Of a stretch of 64,000 bases of DNA, positions 10,800 to 21,521 are shown piece after piece. The stretch comes from Gonapodya prolifera JEL478 (lineage: Eukaryota > Monoblepharomycota > Monoblepharidomycetes > Monoblepharidales > Gonapodyaceae). Below the pieces are notes generated by a model that was given only the letters and a program-made list of their open reading frames with translations, ran no database searches and was not told where the DNA came from. Position numbers and translations under genes: made by a program. The stretch lies in the NCBI GenBank assembly GCA_001574975.1, contig KQ965740.1, positions 1 through 64,000 of the forward strand, written 5' to 3'. How positions within the stretch are numbered: position 1 is the first letter of the stretch; every line of letters begins with the position of its first letter.

Positions 10800-11843
10800 A
10801 ATGGTGCGTGGTGCGAAAGGGGGGTGAAGTATAGCTTCAGTATGACTTGTGTCACACGATGTAGTTGTGAACCAGAGTCTAGCGTGATTTGACCAACACA
10901 ATGGTATTCACACAACTGCGATATAAGCTCCGAAACGGTACTATGTAGATACAATAAGGTCGCTCAGGGCTTGGGCTCCGTGACCAAAGAAAACATTATT
11001 TTGGTGGATGCTTCCAAACGTGTAACGTGGCTTTTCGGCCACTGAAATAATGGAAAAACAAGTAACTGTTTCGACCAAGGAATGTGAAGTTTTGTCGCCT
11101 TTTGGTGCATTACGAATTTTCTTGAACTTCAGTCTTTTTGGTGAAATAGTACAATTTCGATTTTACATGTGTTTAGGTGCAATTCCTGTTGGGAGGCTAT
11201 CACCATCGGATTGTGCGGCGCTCATCAGAAATGTTCTCGGTTTCCAAGTGCAACTGCGTCTTATCCGACACACCGCACCTCGAAGCTTTTTCTGTGCATG
11301 GTGTGAGCTCCTTGCCGATCATACTCGGCCTCTCTGTCCTTCAGAATCAAGGGCACATCATGTACACTCTGTCTTCGGTGTTCCCGTTGAGGACAGACAG
11401 GAGGAGAACTCCAGGAGAGATATGAGCAACTATCTACGACATAGTCTTTCCGCAATCTTCGTGACGCGATACTTCCGGCGGGGTTGTCTCCCTTGGCCGA
11501 AAATGTAAACCCCTAACCATGTATGAGAAACCGAAAGAGAAAAATTTTTCTCAATTTCTCTCAAATCTCTAAAAACATGAAAGTGGTGAAAGGCAAGAAA
11601 AGATGAAATCTAGCGAGATATTTCAAGTGGACTTTTTGCAAAGTTATGCCCGGCCGAAAAGCAATGGGGCACCAAACGTGTCAAGTCCAAAGTCGTTATC
11701 AAAACAAATGATCCGTCTATAAAAAAACGTGTAGGCAAATTGCAATTTCATACTCAGTGCACGCAGGTGCGTATCATTACGAGGTCACATCCTTCCGCCA
11801 AAGTCCAACCCCACCCGCTGACTATACCCTTCACTTTCGCCCT
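10800..11843. other. Intergenic region without a recognised gene
   Basis: One plus-strand ORF (11050-11508) is open but resembles nothing I know and sits in fairly AT-rich sequence, without splice or domain support. 11510-11740 is AT-rich with poly-A/T runs and probably carries the 3' flanks of the convergent YCII and PB1-globin genes. Confidence 0.4.
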
Positions 11844-13718
11844 TCACATCACCACACACCCCCTGCCTTCCCTCCCCCTCCCCCCAGTGCTCGACCCTCT
11901 GACCTTCCACTCATCCACGACCTGCTTGACCTCTGCCACCTCCGCCGACGGCGCCACCATCCCGCGTGCCATGATGGACACCATCTCGCACAGCACGGCG
12001 CGCCAGGCCAGAAGGTCTTTGGCGCCCGAGGGGACCCAGACGTGGTGTTGCGAGAGGGTGTGGAGGCTGCGTGGGTAGAGAGGGAGGGTGGTAGTGTGGG
12101 CAGAGGTGTGAGAACGAGCGAGCGTGCGAGCAACGGAAGAGTAATGAATGGTAATCTCACATGGCAGCAACCATAGCCCTCAAATCGGCCTCCTCGACTC
12201 TCCACCACCGGGCGTGCCTCGCGCCCAGCCATATCAGATCGGCGATAGCGAGGCGCACATTGTCGGGTGACAGCTGCACGAGCGCGGACTGGGCAGCCAC
12301 ACCCTCCATGACGACAAGGGCGGGTACACGGTCGGGGTGGGGGAAGAAAGAGGCGTAGTCTGATAATCGCAGCGTGAGGGTGACATGGCGCAAACGGTGG
12401 TCATCGAAGTGTGAAAGAATGAGTTGTGTGAAAACGGACCCGGTCCGCGGACCTCACCCCCATGACCCACCTGGATCCTGGGCAACCAAGGCCCGCAACA
12501 CCTCTCCCGCAAAAATCTCCTTTGCGCCCATCTCGGACCTGATGAGGTCCCACCCTCCCAACACACGTCTGTACTGCTCTTTAGACACCTCGAGTGCCAC
12601 GTCGGTCCACGCGCCCTGTCGCTTGGCGTCGAGGAGGAGGAGCCACTCGCGGTCGCTCGGGAGGGGGGCGATCGTAGCCAGGGGAAGAATGCCGCCCGTG
12701 GCCCACGAGGTGCTTCGTCGGCGGCGGCGGCCGCTGCCCCCGCCGGGGGAGTTGGATGATGAGTTAGAGTGGTGGGTTTGGTGGGACGGAGAGGGGGCGC
12801 TGTCGCGGTCGTTGTAGGGAGAGGTGAACGTGTGCGCGTGGGAGGGCGTGTGGGTGTGGGAGGGCGCGACGTTGAACTGCGGTGCGTAGTCGAAGGGGAG
12901 CGAGCCCCCCTCGTCGGATTTCACGACGCTCTTCCTGCGCTCGGACTTCTTGCGCGCGTCGGCAAGCGGGGGTGTGCTGGATGGTTTTCGGACAAGGTCG
13001 GGGCGCAGTGGTGCCTTCCCATCGTGGATGCTCGCTGGCGGTGTTGGGAATGATGCGGCGTAGGCTTTGACAAAGGACGGGTCGTAAGAATGCACTGTGA
13101 GTCGCGTTGGGGAGAATAAGGCGGAGGTGTCGTTGTGGCGGACGGATGTTGTCCTTTGCATGGTGGTCTTTTCGGGATGTGTGGAGGCCTGCGCGTTATG
13201 CAGTCTTGGGATGCGCAAGTGCTGGTTTGTCGCGGTCACCTTGGAGATGCGATGATATCGCGGGTGTCAGGTCGGCAGGCGTTAGGGTTGGGTCCTCAGA
13301 CAGGGTGGCGAGCAGGACTCACTTCCTCAAGCGTGGCCGTGACAAGCAGCGTCTCCTCGGGGCGTGCGTCGCGAAACCACACGAGCACGTCCTCGTCGTC
13401 CTCCAGCAGCACGCGGCTGTCCGTGCCACGCTCCCGGTAATGCATTCTGAGTATGTAGTTTGCTAGTGCGAGACCGAGGAAAGGGACCGCGTTCGCCACG
13501 GCGGCGACCAGTGTGGCATACGAAGGTGGATCATCAGTCGCGTTGAAGGAGAGAAACTGCAGCGCCCGCGGTGGTTTTTGGGGGCCGCGGAGAGGGTGTG
13601 GATGTGGGGTACCGAGGTGAGGAGACTTTTCGCACCAGCAGCCAAGAATAGGCAGCGAATCCTCACGCACCTTGACACCGTCGCCGTACTCCAATCGGAC
13701 TGTTCTGACAGACTGCAT
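11844..13718 (-). CDS. PB1-globin protein A with C-terminal CaaX box
   Basis: Five exons on the minus strand: 13671-13718, 13323-13556, 12471-13188, 12161-12359 and 11844-12066, about 473 residues. Exons 1-2 encode a PB1-like domain (residues about 4-94): VRTVRLEYGDGVK, then a TDSRVLLEDDEDVLVWF OPCA-like acidic motif. Residues about 95-260 are Ser/Pro/His-rich linker. From about 270 the sequence follows a globin: WDLIRSEMG, EIFAGEVLRALVAQDP, the Phe pair in DYASFFP (CD corner), then LIWLGARHARWW with the candidate proximal His at about 382, followed by an H-helix-like LLAWRAVLCEMVSIM. No His or Gln lies about 29-32 residues before that His, so the distal pocket would be unusual. The last four residues are CVVM, a good CaaX prenylation motif. 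The paralogue at 25396-27435 has the same exon phases. Haem binding and prenylation are inference. Confidence 0.75.
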
Positions 13719-14292
13719 CGCGGCTTCCTTTTCCTACACGGGGATGTACTGCTCCGGACCTCGGCTGCGAGGATGGTCCAACTCCGATGTGTGGTTCCGA
13801 ATCACGAGCAGTCTATGCACTTTTCCGGGCGTCCAATCGACGGAATTGGGCGATCACCTCGCGTTCGTGTTGGTGGGTTGGGAAGAGCGTGCGCGCGGTG
13901 GTCGATGGATTTGTTTCACGAAGGTTTGACGGGCGCCACTTGTGAATCGGATCCTGGCACCGAGGATCCATGAGGCAGGTCAAGTACATACACTTTGTAC
14001 GCCTTTGCATGTGGTATATTTTATGCAATAAGATGTGGCGTAATTATGCAAACTGAATCTCCTTCCTTCGTTGAATCCGAGTTGCAGACTACATATTCCA
14101 ACGGACGACAATATCTTCCCACCCATCCTCATAAACGAGACGCGAAAAAATTGATTGTAACCTGCGGCATTCTATCTTCATATTCCGCATTTGTTTTGTC
14201 CAAATCGATTGTCATCAAATACACGCGAACAAACCAGTTATCTTCACGTTACATCCTGCACGGACACTTCACACACAGTCAAACCAATACCA
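13719..14292. other. Upstream region of PB1-globin A and flank of the ORC4 relic
   Basis: No gene is recognised. The part around 14047-14095 matches the ORC4 3' flank (GAATCTCCTTCCTT phrase), and the rest probably holds the promoter of PB1-globin A on the minus strand. Confidence 0.4.
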
Positions 14293-14675
14293 TCATTCTC
14301 GCGCCCACGTCCACACATCCGCAGGCACACGAGGTCCACCGGCCGCACGCTTGATGTCGTCCGCCTCAACTGCAAGGAGGTGCATCCAGTGACGCTTCGG
14401 TTCCTTGTTGGCCCCATCAAGCCCGCCAAGAGACCCGCCCTGGGGTTATAGAAGCTCGCGGGATGTGGGGCGGTCCCATGCCCTCGCATGAGTGTGTGCC
14501 GTTGTCGGCGAATTCGAAATGTAAGAGACCGATGCGGCACATACATCGCGCGAGCGAGACGGTACCAGCATTGAGACACACGCACTTCTTCCACCGCTAC
14601 ACCGCCACACTGCTCCACTGCTCCACTGCACCTGCGCTGCCCCGAGCGCAGTGCGCGAATCTTCCAGCAGGTTCC
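14293..14675 (-). pseudogene. Decayed partial copy of the ORC4 3' end
   Basis: On the minus strand this stretch is clearly similar at DNA level to 16230-16600, the last two exons of ORC4. Shared pieces include the FADN-equivalent segment, PQGGSLGGL, LAVEADD and the ending WARE followed by a stop at 14293-14295. The frame is broken by a TAA (cttctaTAA) where ORC4 reads LQPQ, and the intron donor after CVCL is changed. Similarity continues past the stop into 14047-14095 versus 16186-16235, so genomic DNA including the 3' flank was duplicated, not an mRNA copy. It lies directly upstream of PB1-globin A. Confidence 0.8.
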
Positions 14676-15051
14676 ATGTCATACGAGGTAGAGTGGACCC
14701 TACGAGGTCGTACTTATTGTCAGCGCAGTCGCGGAACTCGAATTTAATTATCTTGTTGCGAGTCGCCTTTACCTTCGGCGAAAAATTTACCTTGAATTAG
14801 TCATTTTCCAAACACATCTTTCCACAAATGAAAGTGGTGTACGAGGAGTTTGTAAAGGGAGTAATTCAACGTCAATAGATCGTCCTTGTCGCTAATGACA
14901 GCACAGCCACATCAAGAATTTGCGGCACGAAAACTTTGAAATTGAAAATGAGCCGAGGTTACCAGTTTGAATGGTGGTTGGCGCATCCGTGAAGTTATTT
15001 GTTCGAAAAGGTTTGAATCGGACCAGACCGACAACTCACCCAGCCTTCTCG
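14676..15051. other. Intergenic, AT-rich, nothing recognised
   Basis: About 375 bp between the ORC4 relic and the hypothetical gene. Mostly AT-rich with no ORF of note. It may hold the 3' flank of the hypothetical gene. Confidence 0.4.
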
Positions 15052-15801
15052 TCAAAAGGAGCTAGGCTCTCGCCCTTCATCCACTTCCAAGAGTGTAATT
15101 CCACGATTATGCAGCCCACGCAGTAATCTAATTTCATCCACGTCAGGAATATTCCACCACCCGAAATGTCCACGAACGAGGGTCGTGTACCAGTTATTCA
15201 TGTTGGTGTATAAGTGAGGGTGAACTTTACGGCCAACGTGAAAGACTTTCCAGTACCCGTCTGATGTGGGATGTACGAAGGCGGGTTTAGAAGTGGGTGA
15301 GAACACATCTTGGCCCAGCCTTGGGAACAATATATGATAGAGGGTATTCCTCACCCATGGACTGTTCATAAGAGAGCACACTCCCGTTGAATCAATCGAG
15401 AAACCAATCGCATCCGTCCCTTCCCGCATTTTCCTGGAACTCTCTTCTTCTGGCGCACTTTCACCAGCAATGTGGTGGAACGCGAGTCATGCATTTGGGT
15501 GTTAAAGGAGCGTTCCGAATCTCAGACCCCTCCGCGGGGAATGTGATCGTGTTTCCAGTTCGCTAGCCATTCGTCATTGGTATGTGAGATTGTTGCCGCC
15601 CAAGTTGTTCGATTACAGTTCCAACGGCCGGTGTACCGCAGTCACTGGGCCCGTCTCGTCGGTTTTGGCAATCGACCGAGCCATCTGGTGCTTCCTTTGC
15701 TCGCATTCCTTCTGCATCGCGGAAATAAGTGCGTTCGCAACGAGTTTACTGTCAGGGAAGCCTTCGCCAAGGTTCGGGATCGACATAAACGACTGCTCCA
15801 T
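15052..15801 (-). CDS. Hypothetical two-exon protein
   Basis: A tentative model. The first exon starts at 15801 (MEQSFMSIPNLGEG, then ISAMQKECEQRKHQMARS) and may end at a GTGACT donor near 15644. The second exon, ending at 15052, reads MREGTDAIGFSIDSTG and further on GYWKVFHVGRKVHPHLYTNM, WYTTLVRGHFGWW and LLRGLHNRGITLLEVDEG. The composition and Trp/Gly pattern look like real protein, but I do not recognise the family and the acceptor (a CAG near 15445) is uncertain. It sits between the ORC4 relic and ORC4, on the same strand. Confidence 0.35.
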
Positions 15802-16229
15802 AAGAGTTCATCCAGAATCTGCGTCCGATTTTCTCCGGTGGCTGAAGTGAGCGGCATCCACGGGGTGAAACTATGGCAGCTTTGGACATGCGCTTTGCTG
15901 CCTGCAGGCAATCACATCTCCAACCCGCAAATAATTTTAATTTTCCTTTTTCTTTTATTTACGATTCAAACCTGTCGGACCGAAAACTCAACCTTGTCTT
16001 CCCACCAACCTTTTCCCCTTTCCCCCAATTGTCTTTGGTGTGCCTCGTTTTAGCCCTTTCGCATCTTCGCATTCCGCGTGAAGCGATGAAAAATTATCTG
16101 GGAAAAGGGGTACAGGCTCAGGACAAGTATTCAGTTTGTACACGTAAATCGTTTACATGGTATCTGTGTTGATATCAGCGTTAATCTCAATAATTGAATC
16201 TCCTTCCTTGTTTCAAATCGAATGTCAGA

Positions 16230-18505
16230 CTATTCTCGTGCCCACGTCCTTACATCCGCAGACACGCCAGGCCCACCGGCCGCTCGCTCGACGTCATCCG
16301 CCTCAACAGCCAGTCGGTACATCCGATGCTCCTTCGGTGCCTTGTTGGCCCCTCCAAGCCCGCCAAGCGACCCGCCCTGCGGTTGTAGAAACTCGCGCGA
16401 AGTGAGGTGGTCCCAGGCCTGTTGCGAGCGTGTGTCGTTGTCGGCGAAATCGAAATATGTGTGTGACAGATGCGAGAGCGCGCGGAAAAATAAACATATA
16501 AACCAACCTTGAGACACACGCTCTTCTTCCACCGCTCCACCGCGCCCGCACTGCCCCGCGCGCTGGCTCGGTTGACAAGACTTCGGTACTCGTCCCAGCA
16601 CATGGCGAAGTTGAAGCAGGGGATGGATCGCCGCTGCATGCGCACAGCGGCGCAGAGGAGAACGAGGGACAGCGGGGGAAGACCTGGGTTGGTGGTGGAG
16701 TCAGTTTCGTTGAGGCAGGCAAGCGAGAATGGAAGGTGGGGGGTGAAAGAGGGGTGAAAGATGAGAGGTTGAGCCGATTGAGGGGAGGAAAATGTAAGCG
16801 AGGTGGAAGGGCTCACATCGAATCTCAGTGGCGACAACGTCCGGTGGATTCGCAATCCCGTCAAACGCGCCTGGTTCGAGAAACGGTTTCGCTGGGGAAA
16901 TTTGAGCTGCCGCCGGGATCTTGACACGGCGTACGGGGTTCGCAACGAGCGTCATACTCAGGTTTCCCGGGGTTGAAAACTGTTGTGTCACCACTGACCA
17001 TTGCCCATAACACGCTCCGGGGGTCACTCGACAGCTCTGATAGCCGCTTCAGCGTCTTTTTAAACGACGGATCTGCCAGAAGCGCCTATTCGCAGATAAA
17101 GCCAACCCGTCAGCCCTACGGGGGCAACACGACACATCCACAATAATCGTATCCCACCTCCATCCTTTTCGCGTACATCTCAGCATACTCTGCGCTCACG
17201 CGGTGCTGAACGCGTACCGTGAGCGCGTTGCGCGCGAGGGTTTCGAACGCGGGCATCCCCGTGGGTGGGTGGAAGAGGATGCGCCGGCCGGAGAAGCGCG
17301 ACTTGACGCGCTTTTCGAGTTTGTCGAGCACGTCCTGTACAGAAAAGGCATGGCGGGCGTTGGTTAATTAGTCTGGTGCACCGTAAGGCTCATGGTGAAC
17401 CGCCAAGCACTCACCACCCCCGCGGCAATCGCCACGACCGCGACATTACCCTTTTCGCCCTGCACGGCGTCGAGGAGGTTGTACAGCAATCGCTGCCCCG
17501 GACGGTCCGCGAAAGCGTCGAGTTCGTCCAGGACGAAGACGACGGGGACGGTCGTGCGGTCCGACAGGCGCAGGAGGGAGAGGAGGTGGTGCATGAGTGG
17601 GGAGAGGGAGGACTGAAAAGACGGGTGTGGTGGTTTAGGGTAAAACGCGTGTGGAGAGACCATCAGCAGGTATACGAACAAACTCGGTCCCTTCCATGTC
17701 GCGCTCGACGTCCAGCTGGCGCACGATATCTCTCACGGCAAGTTTATCGTCCGTGTGTACGCGTCCATTGAGTCTGACGAGGAGGAACGGCTTTGAAGGC
17801 AGGTGTTCCGCGGGAGCGTTTGTGGAGGCAGCAGTGGGCGGTGATGGAGGCGAGGAACGCAGACGCGCGTGTAGGTCTTGCAGCACACGGTCGAGCGTCT
17901 GTGTCGTGAAGGCAGAGTGAACCTTTCTGTTTCGTACAGAGCCACGTGTCTCGAATCGATTGCTCACTGCAGTCTTTCCACACCCTCGCTCCCCCACCAA
18001 CAGGACCGAATTGCTCTCCCCCCGCGCCACCGTGCCCTCCAAGACAGTCATAAGGGCGCTTCCATGCGGATGACGGCCACATCAAAGCCAAAACAGGTGA
18101 GTTACCAGTCGACCTCATGACATATTGCTACATTGTGTCAACACACCTATACTGCTCGTCCAAACCCACGAGCTCCTCTTTTTCTGGGACAATCCGACCA
18201 GAAAGCCTGTCCACGACCACTGCGCGCGCCAATGTCGCGTCATGGATCGTCTGCTGCGAAGGTTCGTGGGGGTCTCGTGCCGCCGGTGAGGAAAGTCCCG
18301 CGCTGGTGTCGTTGCGCGGTGTTGATGCCATCGGCGCCTTCCCTTTTCCCTTCCCCTTTGGCGTGCTCACAACTCCCTCGTCCGCATCGCTCTCCTCCAT
18401 CTCCGACCGTGTCCGCTTGGATTTTCGAGTCTGCGTGGGCGAATGCGACTCCATTGTGGATGTTGCGAGGGCAGGCGCGGACGACGTTGCGGTACGAGGC
18501 GGCAT
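16230..18505 (-). CDS. ORC4: Origin recognition complex subunit 4
   Basis: Nine exons, minus strand: 18147-18505, 17968-18058, 17680-17898, 17415-17612, 17158-17334, 17014-17085, 16817-16979, 16508-16683 and 16230-16418, about 547 residues. All junction phases close. A basic Ser/Thr-rich N-terminus precedes VGLDEQY, LEGTVARGESNS, Walker A GERGCGKT (142-149), VRLNGRVHTDD, Walker B VVFVLDELD (D252, E253) and DVLDKLEKRVKSRFS, all standard ORC4 landmarks. The C-terminal winged-helix part has PPLSLVLLCAAVRM, FNFAMCWDEY and LAVEADDVERAAG. The protein is an AAA+-like subunit of the nuclear replication-origin complex. Introns are 34-133 bp; the 34-bp one (16980-17013) is unusually short. The 3' end has a decayed duplicate at 14293-14675. 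Confidence 0.92.
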
Positions 18506-18739
18506 TGACGAGAATCAATTGGTTGTGGTGGGCAGGTCACATGACCTAAGTTACTGAAGTGAAATGTGGACTTTACTTCGGGTCGAAACTCTGTTCTGCT
18601 CGGGATACTCTCTGGCGCTAATGGCCAGATTGATCACTGTGCGGTGTTCTCGCCGCAACTTGGTACGTACTCCCCCTGTCATCTCCCTTTCCCATTCGTT
18701 TCCATGAACCCTCCTTTACCACCCCGCCGGCACCACGCT

Positions 18740-21521
18740 TCACACAAACTCACTCCTATCCCCCCTCGCACCCTTCTTCCGCCTACCAACATCCACTTTC
18801 ACTATCCCATGCTCCCCCAGCGTGATCGCACCGTCACCGTCCCGCTCCAATCCAACCACAAACCTCCCACCCCAAACATCGCCATATCGAGCTGCCTCGT
18901 CGGTGCCCAAGACGTCCTCCACTGCAACCCGCGGAACCCCAGTGTAAACAACAAGAACCTCTCCCGTCGCCTCTTTCGCTGCACGCGCAAGCCCCACGAG
19001 TGGGAACGCCACTGCGACCGAGTACCGCGGCGTCAGTGATGGAAACGCGGGCGACACTGGGCGCCCCGATGTGCCGTCGATCCCTGCCGGAACGTCCAGC
19101 GACGCGAGTAAGGACCCCGTTCGTTGGACCGTGCGGCACCACTGGGCTGCCCGCAACGCGTCGGAGGATGCGTGATCAGGTGAAGAGAAGGGGATGGAAA
19201 TGGCTTCGATGACGAGCGCGGGTGTGGAAAGCGCGTGTAAAGTTGCGATGTCGGTGAGGAGTGGCGCGTGCGACGAGCGGTACGAAACAATGTGGGCGTC
19301 GAGGGACTGGTGTGCGTGAATGAGGTGGTGGGAATTGGAAACAAAACTCACTGGAACAAGAAGCAAAAAGAAACCTACCGCAGCTTTCAAACCCACGACA
19401 ACTAACCGCACGTCCACCGCCAAATTTGCCAAATGCCGGGCAGCGCTGACGGCATGTGCGGACGAGGGGTGAGACGGTGACTGTTGTAAGGAGGGAGAGT
19501 AGTTGTTGGAAGGACGACACGTGAATGAGAACGAGGCGCAGAAGAATGCAATCCTCCTCGGCAAAATTGAATGCCTACAAATCCCGTAGAAGTCGCCCGA
19601 AACACTCCAACCGCTGTTTGAAGGCTTTTTTCGGGTGTCCTTCCATCCAAACACTTCCACGGGTTTCGACCTCACCCAAACCCCCACCCCGCCATGATAC
19701 GTACCACGACAATTACCACCCCTTTCCTCCCACCATCGCCTTTCTCCGCCTTTCCCCCTCCGCCCCCCCCTCCGGCTCTGCCGACAACCTGACATGCCAC
19801 CATGGCCACCCCCCGTCCTCCATTCTCGACTCGAGCAATCTCACCCACACCGCGGGCGTCACTTGCGCGGTCGAGGAGGAGTTTCTGCGCTGGTGTAAGG
19901 CACGAGAGGGGCTGGAGCGTTGTAGTTGCCCGCATGTGCAGGGGTCCGGCGATACCGATGCTCACACCAAGCACGTCGGCGGAGGCGGCATCGCTCGCCG
20001 TGCTGGGAGAACTCGCAGCACCGTTCTCATCTCCGTCCTCCGCGTCCGCAAATTCGCCCTCTGTATCTCCGCCACCTCCAGCACCGGCGCCACCGGATGG
20101 GGCAACGTCAAGGTCCGTAGAAAGCAGGGAAGGCACGGATGCGGCCGACGTGTCCCTGGACGCGCGAGACAGGACCGCGACCTCTGCGTCGACTGCGCGG
20201 CGCTCTTCAGGGGTGAGGACAAAGTCCCGGATGCCCACTTTGGCACTTAATCCTGCCGCCGCTGTCTCTCCGTGAGTAAGCACGCCAGTCCCCTCGTGGG
20301 CGACCCACCAGCCCCCGCCTTTCTTATTCCCGTCCACAAGGCGGGCGCCAGGCGGCGTGGAGTCGAGCGCTCGGGCGCGTGCCATTTCGAGCGGCTTGTC
20401 GAACCGGGCGAGGTTTGCGGCGAAGTCGAAGTCGGGGGCTGATGGGATCGGTGCAGACGAGAGCGCGAGCGACGTGTTGGGAATAGAGCGGCGAGATGGT
20501 GAGGACGGTGGGTTGCGGGTGGAAGAGGAATGTTTGGAAGTGCGGGGCGAGGCAGGAGTGGTGTTGGGGTGGGGTGGTTTGGGGGCGGAGCGGGGGTACT
20601 TGGAGGGCGTGGTGGAAGGTGGAGGTGGGATTGACGCAGGGAGGAGTTGTTGTACGTTAGCGGTGTGAGGTCGTTTAAGAAGTGTTATTTGGTTTTGGTG
20701 CGGTGGTGGCGGCGGCCGTACTCGTTGTGCACGTTGAGGAGGTTGAGTAGGTTGAGTGGGTTGTGGTTGTCGTGGGGGAGGGGGGGCAGCCGCAGGTGCC
20801 GAAGCGCGCGCATGCGCGTGTGTCGTTGCAGGAAGGGAAGAAGACGACGACGCAGCTGCTTCCAAGTCCGCGAAGTCGACTTCCTCCTCCTCTTCCTCAT
20901 CTTCCTGCTGCTGCTGTTGTTTCTGTTGTTGAGTGTGAGTGTTGTGTGGAGTGTGACTGTGACTGTGGTGTGGGTGAGAGTGAGAGTGCGTTTGCGATGG
21001 GGGTGCATGCGTCGCCTGCCCAGAGTTCGTCAGAAGCTTGAGATCCATGATTCCAAGTGCGTGCACCGACATCCGCGACACGAGCGACGCGGGCGATCCG
21101 TGAGCCGGGATCGAAATTGCTGCGGTTTCAGAATGTGAGTTCCCTCTCTCTCTCCAAAATCAACTGGGAAGAAAATTTTGGGAGGATGGGATGGACGGGA
21201 TACCCTTGTACTCGTTTCACGCCACTCCATGAGGGTAACACACTCCTTATTCAGGACACCCAGTAGCACCTTTGCAACTCTGAGCGGCTTCATCATAACA
21301 GTACCGTAATGTTTCGATTTGTTAGGACCCTCCCGCATTTGAATAACTCCAGATGTAACCGCCCCCCGCCTCGCGCACCACACCCAAGCGTACCCAAACT
21401 CAAACTCACCGTCCGCAATCTCCAGCGTCTGCTGGTCCCCATCAACACCCACTACCCTCCCCTCAACAACATCCCCTCCCTTGAGCGTCACACGCACGCC
21501 CATCCCTACAAACTCCGCCAT
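18740..21521 (-). CDS. EDC3: Enhancer of mRNA decapping 3
   Basis: Three exons, minus strand: 21410-21521, 19705-21119 and 18740-19480, about 755 residues. Exon 1 is the start of an LSm domain (MAEFVGMGVRVTLKGGDVVE, then GRVVGVDGDQQTL), completed in exon 2 by SRMSVHALGIMDLKLL. A His/Gln- and Glu-rich linker follows, then the FDF motif DFDFAANLARFDK (about residue 265), then a YjeF-N domain from about 455: LTPAQKLLLDRASDARG, RHLANLAVDVRLVVVG and LASLDVPAGIDGTSG. This order (LSm-FDF-YjeF_N) is specific to EDC3, a P-body scaffold that binds Dhh1/DDX6 and the Dcp2 complex. The introns are long for the window (284 and 224 bp). The splice junction before SPSHPSSAHA is the least certain. It is transcribed in the same direction as ORC4, ending 234 bp upstream of the ORC4 start. 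Confidence 0.88.

Noticed and set aside
11050-11508. 152-residue ORF in AT-rich sequence
   Set aside because: No recognisable motif, no homologous copy in the window and no introns, so it is indistinguishable from chance.
19525-20275. Plus-strand ORFs opposite EDC3
   Set aside because: They are antisense to exon 2 of EDC3, whose FDF and YjeF-N motifs settle the coding strand.
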